From positions 1-14,193 of the forward strand of contig CAYRJN010000103.1 of NCBI GenBank assembly GCA_964424545.1: DNA of 14,193 bases. Direction: 5' to 3'. Position 1 is the stretch's first letter. Each line of letters begins with the position of its first letter. The notes beneath the pieces are model-generated. The model was not told where the DNA came from, did no database searches, and was given only the letters and a program-made list of their open reading frames with translations. Origin of the DNA: JAUVIB01 sp964424545 (GTDB lineage Bacteria; Calditrichota; Calditrichia; Calditrichales; Calditrichaceae). Both the position numbers and the translations under genes were made by a program. Shown here piece after piece: positions 7,285 through 13,414 of this stretch.

Positions 7285-8718
7285 ATGTGTGGAATAATCG
7301 GTATTTCCGGCTATGAAAATGTAGCGCCGGAAATCATAAACGGTATGACGACTTTGCAGCATCGCGGTCAGGATTCCGCCGGCGTCGTTACGTTTAATGG
7401 CAATTTTCGTATGAAAAAAGGAAACGGGTTGGTAGCTAATGTTTTTAAACATTATGATATCAATAAAATAAACGGTTATTGCGGCTTGGGGCATGTGCGC
7501 TATGCCACGGCGGGTTCTACGGACGAAGTGGACGCTCAACCAATCGCCGTAAATTATCCGTTTGGTTTGGCCATGGTGCATAACGGCAATGTGATCAATT
7601 TTAATCAGTTAAAAAAACGTTTGTATGAAGAAAACCATCGTTTGATTGAAACCTCTAACGATGTAGCCTTGATTTTGTACACCTTTGCCGCGGAGTTGGA
7701 AAAGAAAGATCTGCGGAATTTGACCGTTAAGGATGTGTTTGATACGGTTGAAACGGTGCAGCAATTGGTAAAAGGCGCCTATTCCGCTATGACTATTATT
7801 GCCAATCAGGGTTTTTTGGCGTTTGCCGATCCCTACGGTATTCGTCCGCTTGTTATGGGAAGAAAGTTTACCGACCAGGGTGTTGTTTATGCATTTACAT
7901 CGGAAAGCACAACGTTCGATTATCTCGGCTATGAGATCATGCGCGATTTAAAACCGGGAGAAATGATTTACATCGACAAAGATAAACATGTGCATTCGCG
8001 TATCGGTAAAAAGAAAAAGCAGGCTTTTTGTGTTTTTGAATATATCTATTTTGCCAGGGAAGATTCCGTTATGCACGGTCGATTGGTTGCCTCCGAACGG
8101 GTGCGGATGGGTAAACCGCTGGCCAAGACCTTTGAAAAAGCCGGATTGCATCCCGATATTGTTATTGACGTGCCCAGTTCCGCTTATTTTTTCGCTTCAA
8201 GTATGGCCGAAGAATTAAATATTCCTTATCGTCGCGGTTTTGCTAAAAATCCGCACATGGGGCGTAGCTTCATCACGCCGAACCAGCAACAACGGGAATT
8301 GATGGTTAAACAAAAGTTGAATCCTATCCGCGATATCGTTAAGGGGAAAAAGGTCGCCGTGGTCGACGACTCCGTCGTGCGAGGAACAACGTCCAAAAGA
8401 ATTGTAAAATTGCTGCGTGAAGCGGGCGCAACCAAAGTTTATTTCGTTTCCGCTTCACCGCCTATTAAATTTCCTTGTATTTACGGAATTGATATGTCGG
8501 TAAAAAAGGAAATATTGGCTTCCCATTACGACGAAGAGGAGATTCGCCGCTATATCGGCGCCGACGCTATGGTCTATCAATCGCTTGACGATTTAAAAAG
8601 CATGTATAAAGATTTACCAATATGCCATGCCTGTTTTTCCGGTGAATATCCAACAGGCGTAAGCGAGGCAATGTTAGAGGAGATTGAATCGGAAAAATTG
8701 AATTCCAACAGAGCCTGA
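7285..8718 (+). CDS. purF: Glutamine-PRPP amidotransferase
   Basis: The enzyme catalyses the committed purine step, turning PRPP and glutamine into phosphoribosylamine. It has 477 residues. The N-terminal Ntn glutaminase begins MCGIIGI, so Cys2 becomes the N-terminal nucleophile once Met is removed. LQHRGQDSAG (24-33), GLGHVRYATAG (67-77) and HNGN (99-102) follow. The C-terminal PRTase domain has the PRPP loop VAVVDDSVVRGTTSKR (357-372). Four cysteines sit where iron-sulfur-type PurF has its ligands: C249 in FCVFEY, C398 in FPCIYG, and C447/C450 in CHAC. A [4Fe-4S] enzyme like that of Bacillus is therefore inferred, yet there is no propeptide. VPSSAYFF (296-303) replaces the usual VPDSG-type segment, and ARED replaces ARPD (257-260). 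AGGAG at 7274-7278 is 6 nt from the start. It is probably feedback-inhibited by nucleotides, as known for the family. Confidence 0.97.
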   Translation: MCGIIGISGYENVAPEIINGMTTLQHRGQDSAGVVTFNGNFRMKKGNGLVANVFKHYDINKINGYCGLGHVRYATAGSTDEVDAQPIAVNYPFGLAMVHNGNVINFNQLKKRLYEENHRLIETSNDVALILYTFAAELEKKDLRNLTVKDVFDTVETVQQLVKGAYSAMTIIANQGFLAFADPYGIRPLVMGRKFTDQGVVYAFTSESTTFDYLGYEIMRDLKPGEMIYIDKDKHVHSRIGKKKKQAFCVFEYIYFAREDSVMHGRLVASERVRMGKPLAKTFEKAGLHPDIVIDVPSSAYFFASSMAEELNIPYRRGFAKNPHMGRSFITPNQQQRELMVKQKLNPIRDIVKGKKVAVVDDSVVRGTTSKRIVKLLREAGATKVYFVSASPPIKFPCIYGIDMSVKKEILASHYDEEEIRRYIGADAMVYQSLDDLKSMYKDLPICHACFSGEYPTGVSEAMLEEIESEKLNSNRA

Positions 8719-8722
8719 ATAT

Positions 8723-8731
8723 TGTTATAAT
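8723..8731 (+). promoter_or_regulatory. Extended -10 promoter motif, candidate pyrC promoter
   Basis: TGTTATAAT matches the extended -10 consensus (TG, one base, then TATAAT) exactly. It lies 5 nt after the purF stop. A weak -35 (TTCCAA, 8703-8708) is 17 nt upstream, and a poor -35 is tolerated when the TG extension is present. Transcription would begin near 8738 and give a leader of about 215 nt before pyrC. This assumes housekeeping sigma factor consensus sequences apply in this organism. Confidence 0.45.
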
Positions 8732-8737
8732 AAAAAG

Positions 8738-8953
8738 ACGTAATGAATAAGGCTGTGATTTTCAACGGGGATATTGGGCGAAAAATTATAACCGATATAT
8801 AAGCCCTCTGCTCGGTTAAATTGGGCAGATATGTATTTGAGGTAAATACGAGGACTGAGTAAAAGAACGATTTCCCGTCGATTTATTTCGGAAAATCGCA
8901 ATAGGAAGCAATAAATTTATGCTTAAGATACGAAGGGAATACTAAGAAGAATA
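8738..8953 (+). promoter_or_regulatory. Structured leader upstream of pyrC
   Basis: This gene-free stretch contains three candidate hairpins in series. TAACCGA (8789-8795) pairs with TCGGTTA (8812-8818), 7 bp. GTATTT (8833-8838) pairs with AAATAC (8844-8849), 6 bp with a 5-nt loop. CGATTTCCCG (8868-8877) pairs with CGGAAAATCG (8889-8898), 10 positions with one mismatch and an 11-nt loop. GGGC at 8776-8779 and again at 8823-8826 could alternatively pair with GCCC at 8803-8806, so competing folds are possible. No T-run follows any hairpin and I see no PyrR-binding consensus. A role in control of pyrC is inferred from position only. Confidence 0.35.
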
Positions 8954-10228
8954 ATGAGTATTTTAATTAAAAACGGCCAATGGTTAGGTCCTGACGGGCA
9001 ATTTCATGACGGCGATATTCTAATAGAAAATGATAAAATTGCCGGCATAGAATCGATTTGCTCAACGCCGGTAACGGAACGTATAATAGACGCGTCGGGC
9101 AAATATATTTTACCCGGATTAATCGATAGCCATGTCCATTTTCGCGAACCTGGGCAGGCATATAAAGAAGGTATCCTCAATGCGTCCAGAGCGGCCCTAA
9201 AAGGCGGTGTAACGTCCGTTTTGGATATGCCCAACAATAATCCGCCCATTACCACGAGCGAGATATTGCGAAAAAAAAAGACATTATTTAAAGAAAAAAG
9301 TTTAATTAATTGGGGATTGCAGTTTCATGCGCAGGCCGGCGATAATGAAAAAGTCGCAGGAATTGCGGCGGCAAAATTATATATGGCTAAATCTTCCGCT
9401 TTGCCGGCGATAACAAAGATTGAAGATATTGCTGCTGTTTTTAAGCAATTTCCAATTGTTACCGTTCATGCCGAGGACGAGACGGTTTTTAAGGATATCC
9501 CTGGCGCATATATACATCATCTCAACCGTCCGAGAGAGGCGATTACCTCGGCCCTGGCCAAAATAAAAGCCGCTTTGCAGCAAATGGCAAAACAAGCGCG
9601 TCCGAGGGTGGTCGTTTGTCATATTGCTACGCAGGATGAAGTGCGATGGATAGAACAGATGAAAAACGACGGATTTGATGTTTTTGCGGAAACTTGTCCT
9701 CATTATCTCTATTTAACGCAGGACGATTACTTGCGGGACGGCGCCAAATATAAAGTTAATCCGCCCATACGTACGGCGGAGGACAGGGAAGCCTTGTTGC
9801 AGGCGTTGAATAACGGTATTATAGATTTTATCGGAACCGATCATGCGCCGCACACGCCGCAGGAAAAAGAGAGCGATAATCCTCCGTCCGGTATAGCCGG
9901 AATCGAATGGCTGGGGCCGCTGATGCTCAATCTAATCGACGAAGGTCGAATTGATTGGCTCAGATTTTGGGAATTAACCGTTAATAATGCCTCCCGATGT
10001 TTCGGCATAAAGGATAGAAGGACGATAGAAATTGATAATTATGCCGATTTGGTTATTGTGGAAAAACAGGTAACGGATGATGGGATTATTACTCAAGCCG
10101 ATTTTAATCCATATAAAGGTAAAATACTTAATTGGCGCGTGGCAACGGTCATTGTAAATGGCGCCATGGTATATAATAACGGATATTTTTTTGAAAAGAA
10201 CAAAGGCAGAGATCTGTTTCCGGATTAA
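8954..10228 (+). CDS. pyrC: Dihydroorotase, lysine-bearing CAD-like form
   Basis: The enzyme cyclises carbamoyl aspartate to dihydroorotate, pyrimidine step 3. It has 424 residues and belongs to the amidohydrolase superfamily. Metal and substrate residues visible are H60 and H62 with R64 in DSHVHFREPG, MPNNNPP (92-98) for substrate binding, K141 in AAKLYM, H172 in VTVHAEDE, H223 in VCHIAT and D296 in GTDHAPHT (294-301). The lysine in a KLYM-type motif is the residue that becomes carboxylated and bridges the two zincs in the CAD dihydroorotase domain and in hydantoinases. The Aquifex-type bacterial enzyme lacks it. No good ribosome binding site sits at normal distance: AAGGGA at 8933-8938 is about 15 nt away and only AAGAAG is closer, so translation may be weak or controlled. 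The following gap to pyrE is 148 nt. Confidence 0.95.
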   Translation: MSILIKNGQWLGPDGQFHDGDILIENDKIAGIESICSTPVTERIIDASGKYILPGLIDSHVHFREPGQAYKEGILNASRAALKGGVTSVLDMPNNNPPITTSEILRKKKTLFKEKSLINWGLQFHAQAGDNEKVAGIAAAKLYMAKSSALPAITKIEDIAAVFKQFPIVTVHAEDETVFKDIPGAYIHHLNRPREAITSALAKIKAALQQMAKQARPRVVVCHIATQDEVRWIEQMKNDGFDVFAETCPHYLYLTQDDYLRDGAKYKVNPPIRTAEDREALLQALNNGIIDFIGTDHAPHTPQEKESDNPPSGIAGIEWLGPLMLNLIDEGRIDWLRFWELTVNNASRCFGIKDRRTIEIDNYADLVIVEKQVTDDGIITQADFNPYKGKILNWRVATVIVNGAMVYNNGYFFEKNKGRDLFPD

Positions 10229-10376
10229 AATAAGAATACGCTATCGCAAATAGTTTACCGGTAGGGAATATAGCGGGATACACAATATTCAAATATCGTT
10301 ATAAATCAATAGTATAAACAGAATCTAACATAATTAATTCTTTATGATTTCGATACTCTAACCAATTGGAGATAAA
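10229..10376. other. Intergenic region between pyrC and pyrE
   Basis: This 148-nt spacer has no gene. CGCTAT (10239-10244) and ATAGCG (10270-10275) form a 6-bp inverted repeat enclosing the palindrome TACCGGTA (10256-10263). The pyrE ribosome binding site, GGAG at 10368-10371, is 5 nt before its ATG. I could not assign a promoter or terminator. Confidence 0.35.
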
Positions 10377-10988
10377 ATGGATATAAATAAAGAGAAGTTT
10401 ATCGAATTTCTAATCGCTCGAAACATTTTAAAATTCGGCAATTTTACCTTAAAATCGGGTAAAAAATCGCCTTTTTTTATTAATCTCGGCGATATCAACA
10501 GCGGCTATATGCTGGATTTTATCGGCAATGCCATGTCGCAACTGATAATGAAAAAAGGATTAAAACCCGATATATTGTTCGGTCCTCCTTATAAAGGTAT
10601 TACGCTGGTAACGGCTGCCGCTATCGCTTTGTATAAAAATTTTAATAAGGATACGGCCATTTGTTATAATCGAAAAGAGATAAAAGCGCATGGCGAAGGC
10701 GGTCTATTTGTCGGTAAAATTCCCTCGAAAGGCGATTCTATTGTGATGATCGACGATGTGGTGAGCACCGGCGGAGCCAAATTGGAGGCTATAGCGTTAT
10801 TGAAAAATCAATTAAATGCGGACGTTGACGCAATTGTAGTCAGCGTTGACCGCCGCACAAAAAATCAATTCAACGAACTTCAGGGACAAACGGTTTATTC
10901 CATAATTACATTGCTTGATATTGCTCAATATCTGCAGAATAGAGATTTGGAAAAATCAAAACAAATATATGATTTCTATGAGGCATAA
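10377..10988 (+). CDS. pyrE: Orotate phosphoribosyltransferase
   Basis: The enzyme transfers the phosphoribosyl group of PRPP to orotate, giving OMP (step 5). It has 203 residues, typical of bacterial PyrE. Visible elements are FTLKSGKKSPFFIN (23-36) at the orotate site, GPPYKGITLV (69-78), the catalytic loop with K100, K103 and H105 in RKEIKAHGEGG (99-109), and the PRPP-binding loop IVMIDDVVSTGGA (122-134). The active form is expected to be a soluble dimer, with the loop of one subunit reaching into the other. The pyrF start lies 2 nt after the stop, so PyrE and PyrF, which act consecutively, are made from coupled reading frames. This is the arrangement that animals fuse as UMP synthase. Confidence 0.96.
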   Translation: MDINKEKFIEFLIARNILKFGNFTLKSGKKSPFFINLGDINSGYMLDFIGNAMSQLIMKKGLKPDILFGPPYKGITLVTAAAIALYKNFNKDTAICYNRKEIKAHGEGGLFVGKIPSKGDSIVMIDDVVSTGGAKLEAIALLKNQLNADVDAIVVSVDRRTKNQFNELQGQTVYSIITLLDIAQYLQNRDLEKSKQIYDFYEA

Positions 10989-10990
10989 GG

Positions 10991-11689
10991 ATGAATAATA
11001 TTAGAAAAATGATTCCCGCATTGGATATAACGGATTTAGATAAAATCAAAGCGTTAATCGAAAAAATTGACGATTTGGACTTTGTTTACGGCTATAAAAC
11101 AGGTTTTTCGCTCGCTTTAACCCACGGATTACCGAAAGTGACGGAGGCCATTCGTTCGGTATCGGCTAAGCCGATTATTTATGATCATCAAAAAGCGGCG
11201 ACCGACATTCCCGATACGGGAAAATTGTTTAATAAAATCATGAAAGAAGCGGGCGTAAATGAGGTGATATTATTCCCGCAGGCAGGGCCGGTTACCCTAA
11301 AAGCGTGGGTGGAAAGTGTTCTCGAAAATGAGATGAAAGTCATTGTAGGAGGCATTATGACTCATCCGGCTTTTGTGGAATCGGAGGGCGGTTTTATTAA
11401 GGATGAAGCGGTTACGGAAATTTATCGATTGGCATATCAAGCGGGCGCACGCGACTTTGTAGTGCCTTTAACCAAGCCCGATGCCACCAAAAAATTGTAT
11501 GAAAGCGCCGGTCTGGATGAATCCTGTAATTTTTATTCCCCTGGATACGGTAAACAAGGCGGCGACGCGGCTCAATTTTCCTTTCTTAAAACGCACTATT
11601 TGATTGTAGGAAGATCATTGTTCGGCGCGGAAGACGCGGTCGAATATGTGCGAAATATGGAAAAAGCGGTAAATAAGACCTTTGAATAA
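10991..11689 (+). CDS. pyrF: OMP decarboxylase-like protein with altered motif spacing
   Basis: This is most likely the last step of UMP synthesis, decarboxylation of OMP. The protein has 232 residues and reads as a TIM barrel: ALDITD (10-15) on strand 1, K36 in YGYKTG, the central motif DHQKAATDIPDTG (65-77), VILFPQAGP (92-100), VGGIMTH (119-125), SPGYGKQGGD (183-192) and the phosphate-binding VGRS (206-209). The usual catalytic signature is Asp-x-Lys-x-x-Asp-Ile-Pro. Here the candidates are D65, K68 and D72, that is Asp-x-x-Lys-x-x-x-Asp, one extra residue in each gap. Identity rests on the barrel motifs and on its place 2 nt after pyrE. It may be a divergent OMP decarboxylase subfamily. 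A related decarboxylase or epimerase of the same superfamily cannot be excluded. GAGG at 10980-10983, inside pyrE, serves as binding site. Confidence 0.82.
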   Translation: MNNIRKMIPALDITDLDKIKALIEKIDDLDFVYGYKTGFSLALTHGLPKVTEAIRSVSAKPIIYDHQKAATDIPDTGKLFNKIMKEAGVNEVILFPQAGPVTLKAWVESVLENEMKVIVGGIMTHPAFVESEGGFIKDEAVTEIYRLAYQAGARDFVVPLTKPDATKKLYESAGLDESCNFYSPGYGKQGGDAAQFSFLKTHYLIVGRSLFGAEDAVEYVRNMEKAVNKTFE

Positions 11690-11882
11690 GATCCAATTTG
11701 AGAAATTCTAGGATTGTCATCGGAATAGGCGGTAGGAAAAAAGATATTCAAAATATATTATCGGTGTGATTTTTCTTCGGATCGTGCGCAATGGAGAGGA
11801 TATTTTAAATGTACATTAATGGTTTTCTTTGAAATATTAATACGCTAATTGACCTATTTTAAATCAAATTTATGGGGATTTT
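11690..11882. other. Intergenic leader upstream of pyrB
   Basis: This 193-nt AT-rich spacer has no gene. I looked for an E. coli-style pyrBI attenuator, meaning a leader peptide followed by a GC hairpin and T-run, and found none. Short T-rich runs (around 11769-11776 and 11822-11830) are not preceded by strong hairpins. The pyrB binding site GGGG at 11874-11877 lies 5 nt before the start. Confidence 0.4.
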
Positions 11883-12797
11883 ATGAATAAAGACCTCATT
11901 TCAATGGATGATCTGGCAATTGAGGAAATAAAAGAGTTTATCGCCCTTGCCAAAATTGTTGAAGATATGCCGGCGGAACAGCGCGTGAATTACCTGCACG
12001 GGAAAATAATGGCGGCCATGTTTTTTGAACCGAGCACGCGAACGCGTCTGAGTTTTGAAGCGGCCATGTATCGTCTCGGCGGTAATGTAATCGGATTTGC
12101 CGAACAGGCGGCTACGTCCGTATCAAAAGGAGAATCCTTTTCAGATACGATTCATACGGTGGAAAATTACAGCGATATCCTCGTTATCCGTCATCCCTCC
12201 GAAGGTACGGCGCGACTGGCGGGCGAGATCAGTTTTTTACCGGTAATCAATGCCGGCGACGGCTCAAATCAGCATCCCACGCAAACCTTACTCGATCTTT
12301 TTACAATCGAAAAATATTTTTCGAAGATTACGGGTTTAAAAATAGCGTTTGTGGGCGACTTAAAATATTCGCGCACCGTACATTCTTTGCTAATGGCGCT
12401 TATGAAATTCGGCGTTACCGATTTTACCTTTGTAGCTCCGGAATCGCTTGCATTACCCGACTATTTCAAGCCGGATGACGATCGATACACGTTTTATGAA
12501 ACGGATTCTCTTGAACATGTTATACCGGATTGCGATATTTTATATATGACGCGCATTCAGCGCGAACGCTTTCCCGATATTTTGGAATACGAAAAAGTTA
12601 AAGACAGCTATGTAATCGATGCTAAAATGTTAGCCCGCGCTCAGTCGCATTTAAAGGTGCTGCATCCGCTGCCTCGTGTAAATGAAATTGCCTATGATGT
12701 GGATAATACATCCCATGCCGGTTATTTTCCGCAGGCGAAAAACGGTTTAATTATGCGACAGGCTATTTTGCTTAAATTATTGGGAGTTCAATTATGA
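11883..12797 (+). CDS. pyrB: Aspartate carbamoyltransferase catalytic chain
   Basis: The enzyme condenses carbamoyl phosphate with aspartate, pyrimidine step 2. It has 304 residues. The carbamoyl-phosphate motif FEPSTRTR (48-55), the 80s loop SVSKGES with K82 (79-85), HPTQ (131-134), the aspartate-domain R225 in TRIQRERF (223-230) and HPLPR (261-265) are all present in order, as in E. coli PyrB. No damage is seen. The stop overlaps the pyrI start by 4 nt (ATGA), giving coupled translation of the two chains, which fits a complex needing equal amounts of each. An out-of-frame ATG at 11872 overlaps the GGGG binding site and is not the start. With PyrI present this should be the allosteric dodecameric enzyme of the E. 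coli type. Confidence 0.97.
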   Translation: MNKDLISMDDLAIEEIKEFIALAKIVEDMPAEQRVNYLHGKIMAAMFFEPSTRTRLSFEAAMYRLGGNVIGFAEQAATSVSKGESFSDTIHTVENYSDILVIRHPSEGTARLAGEISFLPVINAGDGSNQHPTQTLLDLFTIEKYFSKITGLKIAFVGDLKYSRTVHSLLMALMKFGVTDFTFVAPESLALPDYFKPDDDRYTFYETDSLEHVIPDCDILYMTRIQRERFPDILEYEKVKDSYVIDAKMLARAQSHLKVLHPLPRVNEIAYDVDNTSHAGYFPQAKNGLIMRQAILLKLLGVQL

Positions 12798-13273
12798 GCG
12801 ATAAAAAAAACTTATTATATATTCCCAAAATAGAAAATGGAATCGTAATCGACCATATTCCATCGGGGGAAGGGATTAAAATTTTAGAAATAATCCATTC
12901 CTATCCGCAGATGAAAGATGTGGTAATTACGTTCGGTTTGAATTATTTAAGCACAAAATTCGGTAGTAAAGATATGCTGAAATTACAAATCGACTTTCTC
13001 GATCCGAAAATAATTCAACATGTTTCGCTCGTTGTTCCCGGCGTTACCATCAAAAGTATAAAAAATTATGAAGTGTATAAAAAGATTGTTATTCAACCGC
13101 CGGACGTTATTTCCAATTTGCTTGAATGTCGTAACCCCAAATGCATAACGAGAAGCGAACGTCATCTTGAAACCGTATTTGTTGTTGTCGATAAACAACA
13201 TAAAAAGGTGAAATGTAATTATTGCGAACGAGTTTTTAATTTGAATGAATTGGAAACCAGGATACAGCCGTAG
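12794..13273 (+). CDS. pyrI: Aspartate carbamoyltransferase regulatory chain
   Basis: This is the regulatory subunit that binds nucleotide effectors and links catalytic trimers. It has 159 residues, against about 153 in E. coli. The N-terminal allosteric domain (about 1-105) contains GIVIDHIPSGEGIKIL (16-31), the conserved segment around the nucleotide site. The C-terminal zinc domain has C112, C117, C141 and C144 in the pattern Cys-x4-Cys-x23-Cys-x2-Cys, the structural zinc set that contacts PyrB. GGGAG at 12782-12786 lies 7 nt before the start, inside pyrB. By family knowledge ATP activates and CTP/UTP inhibit the holoenzyme; the sequence alone does not show which effectors apply here. This is the last intact gene of the pyrimidine run. 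Confidence 0.95.
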   Translation: MSDKKNLLYIPKIENGIVIDHIPSGEGIKILEIIHSYPQMKDVVITFGLNYLSTKFGSKDMLKLQIDFLDPKIIQHVSLVVPGVTIKSIKNYEVYKKIVIQPPDVISNLLECRNPKCITRSERHLETVFVVVDKQHKKVKCNYCERVFNLNELETRIQP

Positions 13274-13274
13274 T

Positions 13275-13324
13275 GCAAATGGGATTTTTGGTATACTTCA
13301 ACAATTAAAACAATATTCATTTGC
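13275..13324. repeat. Inverted repeat after pyrI (GCAAATG / CATTTGC)
   Basis: GCAAATG at 13275-13281 is perfectly complementary to CATTTGC at 13318-13324, separated by 36 nt. It begins just after the pyrI stop. With such a long loop it is unlikely to be an intrinsic terminator; function unknown. Confidence 0.3.
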
Positions 13325-13337
13325 CTTTACGGGAAAA

Positions 13338-13366
13338 GCGCTTAAAGTGTAATGTATGATAAGCGC
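13338..13366. repeat. Inverted repeat after pyrI (GCGCTTA / TAAGCGC)
   Basis: GCGCTTA at 13338-13344 pairs perfectly with TAAGCGC at 13360-13366 around a 15-nt loop. The following bases (ATAAAATTCTG) contain no T-run. It could be a weak transcription end for pyrBI or a dyad binding site. It also marks the approximate change from the metabolic block to the AT-rich right edge. Confidence 0.35.
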
Positions 13367-13414
13367 ATAAAATTCTGTGTATAAAAGAATAATATTAACT
13401 ATAATCTATGTGTA

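Noticed and set aside
10236..11848. Shared 9-mer AATACGCTA in the pyrE leader (about 10236) and pyrB leader (about 11840) as a common operator
   Set aside because: The flanks differ and the match is short. It is not found before pyrC or the purine genes, so chance is the simpler explanation.
11690..11882. E. coli-like pyrBI attenuator
   Set aside because: There is no leader peptide with a following GC-rich hairpin and T-run. The only tiny frame (ATG GAG AGG near 11790) codes five residues and has no linked structure.
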